Source: Oceanobacter mangrovi
Lineage (GTDB): Bacteria; Pseudomonadota; Gammaproteobacteria; Pseudomonadales; Oceanobacteraceae
Assembly: GCF_019740315.1 (NCBI RefSeq)
Contig: NZ_JAHXZR010000008.1
Location: 169,714 to 233,713, forward strand
DNA: 64,000 nucleotides
Reading direction: 5' to 3'
Shown piece by piece: positions 62,549 through 64,000 of this stretch. The notes under the pieces are model-generated. The model was not told the DNA's origin and did no database searches. It saw nothing but the letters and a program-made list of their open reading frames with translations. Each line of letters opens with the position of its first letter. Position 1 is the first letter of the stretch. Made by a program: the position numbers and the translations under genes.

Positions 62549-62650
62549 GTGGGTGGTGTTTGAGGGAGTGATTCTTCTCTGAATTTGTTGAGATGTCCTG
62601 AACCCCACTCCTGAAATACCAACGCCGCAGCATTCTGCTGACTGGCCTTG

Positions 62651-62862
62651 TCAGGCATTTTGAATTCCGGACACGGTTTTAAGTTTTTCTTCTGCGACGT
62701 GAGGAGTGATTCCATCATTCCCAGTATATGGCCGTTGCTGGTTGTAATACCCCATCAGATAACGGCCAATATCCATTTTTACTTCCGTCAGTGAGTGATA
62801 CTAGGTATCCGGGGTCCACTCGCTTTTCAGGCTACGGAACAGCCGCTCCATCGGGCATTTCC
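62651..62862 (-). pseudogene. Remnant of an IS3-family transposase (C-terminal end, internal stop)
   Basis: The reverse strand reads MERLFRSLKSEWTPDT, an in-frame TAG, then YHSLTEVKMDIGRYLMGYYN, QQRPYTGNDGITPHVAEEKL, ending at the TGA at 62651-62653. This is the end of an IS3-type DDE integrase domain with the last catalytic Glu replaced or lost upstream. The element is decayed and has no recognisable ends here. Confidence 0.75.
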
Positions 62863-62919
62863 TATGGGTTGATTGTGTAATCCCCCCATTTATAACCGAG
62901 TTATTTAGTAGAGGATCAA

Positions 62920-63291
62920 TCATCCACCAATCAGCGGTACAACTTGCACAAACATTATCCGACTGTCCTGAGTGATACAGATTTCTTCACCCAATTCAGT
63001 TAACTGACGGTCGTCAAACAGCAAGAAGAAGCCATTATTTTTGAACGCAGACAACGCATCGTTTTGAAATTGTTCGAGCCGGGTTCCAGAGGTTTCTTCA
63101 CCATTGTGGGCAGCTTCATTAACATCAGGAACGAATACAGCAGGAGTCTCACTGCGTTTCGAAAACTCTACAGCAACGCGCTGTTTGATCAGCTCTCTGA
63201 CAGTGATGATTTCCGACTCAAAATTCAGCCATATCTCGGAGAGGTACTTGCCCGTCAGGGTTTGGTCTATTGCAGGTAGTCGTATACCCAT
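62920..63291 (-). CDS. Protein linked to the DUF4132-type gene, function unknown
   Basis: A 123-residue protein. Its start overlaps the stop of the upstream gene (TAATG), so the two are coupled. The opening strand with SEIITVRELIKQRVAVEF, the segment NDALSAFKNNGFFLLFDDRQ and the ending VQVVPLIGG match a conserved partner of DUF4132-type proteins as I remember it. The function is unknown. An IS3 remnant lies downstream. Confidence 0.6.
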   Translation of the reverse strand: MGIRLPAIDQTLTGKYLSEIWLNFESEIITVRELIKQRVAVEFSKRSETPAVFVPDVNEAAHNGEETSGTRLEQFQNDALSAFKNNGFFLLFDDRQLTELGEEICITQDSRIMFVQVVPLIGG

Positions 63292-63863
63292 TATTTTTTC
63301 TCCGGTAATGGCGGCAACTGCGACAGGATTGTCTGATCCTTGATTTTGTCATCAGCGGCCAGCAAAAGCGCCTTGGATAAAATCAACGCCAGGGCTCGAT
63401 CATCATCGAATGGCAACAGGGGCAACTTCGCCTTGACTCCGTCAACGACGCAGAGATACTGATTATTTGGCTCCATCAGAATATTTGTCGATCGGAGGTG
63501 GATTTTGTAGCGAGTTCTTTTTCCCTGCACAATCAGGAAACGCCCATCAACCTCCAGTTGCCTGGCAATTTTCAGTTTCGGAATAATTGCTTTCAGGACA
63601 TCGCGACGCACGGAATCCGCTTCACTCAGCTCACCAAAGCCTGGGCACTCGTAAAAGTCAGGGCGCTCTTGATATTCTCTCCAATCAGGGTCATTCCCCA
63701 CACTGGCTACCGAAACAAACAGGTCCACATCTCGCATAATTTCAGAAAATACCTGTGCATCAATATCTTCCAGAGCGATCTGCTCGCAGTTAAATTCCTC
63801 TTCTCCCCGTTCAAACACAACGCGATCCGTCGCGGTATACATATAAATACCGCCATCGTTCAT
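63291..63863 (-). pseudogene. C-terminal fragment of a DUF4132/DUF7737-type protein, cut by an IS3-family element
   Basis: A 190-codon frame with the pattern FSEIMRDVDLFVSVASVGND, VRRDVLKAIIPKLKIA, and STNILMEPNNQYLCVV known from the C-terminal domain of large DUF4132/DUF7737 proteins. The upstream part is replaced within about 10-20 bp of the ATG by the end of an IS element, so this is the severed tail; the N-terminal part should lie beyond the IS to the right. Whether the ATG at 63863 is used is unknown. Confidence 0.65.
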
Positions 63864-63873
63864 GTCGTCCGAG

Positions 63874-64000
63874 TGTTCTGGTCAACAAAACCGGACACAT
63901 TAATTTGCTAATTTCTCGTACTCCACCGGTGATAAATCACCGTTCGTAGAGTGCAGTCGATCCAGGTTGTAGTACTTCATGTAAGCCGCGACATCCTGCT
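63874..64000 (-). mobile_element. IS3-family insertion sequence, one end, runs off the right edge
   Basis: The reverse strand encodes the transposase C-terminus DVAAYMKYYNLDRLHSTNGD LSPVEYEKLAN with the stop at 63900-63902 (33 codons seen), typical of the IS3-family integrase tail. Beyond the stop comes TGTCCGGTTTTGTTGACCAG, a likely terminal inverted repeat. The exact outer end is not certain (about 63874). The rest of the element is outside the window. Confidence 0.75.

Overview
The window is a gammaproteobacterial chromosome segment, most like the Oceanospirillales/Pseudomonadales side of the class. Evidence is the block suhB / trmJ - cysE - iscR - iscS - ndk - rlmN - pilW - ispG - hisS - yfgM - bamB - der, a Pseudomonas-like homoserine dehydrogenase, and an fpr gene divergent from a FinR-type LysR regulator. 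No rRNA, tRNA or CRISPR array was seen.

Layout. 1-5.9 kb: end of an amino-acid-type chemoreceptor, then gcvT, gcvH and gcvP separated by unusually long palindrome-bearing gaps. 5.9-13.8 kb: an accessory patch. It holds REP-like palindromes, an AT-rich NACHT/STAND NTPase that looks like a defence gene, a decayed REP-associated transposase, an L,D-transpeptidase-fold protein followed by an exported cysteine-containing protein (a possible effector/immunity pair), small secreted proteins, and an FMN reductase divergent from an IclR regulator. 13.9-20.7 kb: a dual-specificity phosphatase next to a kinase-like protein, transporters, an AraC regulator, an amidohydrolase, a TrpB2-type enzyme and an orphan TOBE-domain protein. 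20.9-35.4 kb: two efflux systems (MarR/FUSC/DUF1656/HlyD and TetR/OMF/EmrA/EmrB), a dicarboxylate symporter, a stand-alone PilJ-like periplasmic protein, a cluster of perfect palindromes and a membrane ferredoxin-reductase. 35.4-49 kb: cytochrome b561, NAD-kinase-like protein, phospholipase A1, a DMT exporter divergent from a MarR regulator with four matching operators, Fpr/FinR, LOG, NudC, TPR-sulfotransferase, hom, GcvR and a methyltransferase. 49-62.4 kb: conserved housekeeping genes, nearly all on the minus strand. 62.4-64 kb: a possible 28-aa gene, an IS3-type remnant, the C-terminal part of a DUF4132/DUF7737-type gene and the end of another IS3-family element.

The most notable signals are: the NACHT protein with a possible nuclease-like N-terminus; the L,D-transpeptidase/exported-protein pair; a SuhB that has lost most catalytic motifs; an isc locus reduced to iscR-iscS, with IscS lacking its C-terminal tail; the phased MarR operator array; the duplicated TetR operator; the phosphatase/kinase-like pair; and several families of REP-like palindromes. 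All calls come from reading the sequence alone. Family assignments rest on recognised motifs, not on database searches.
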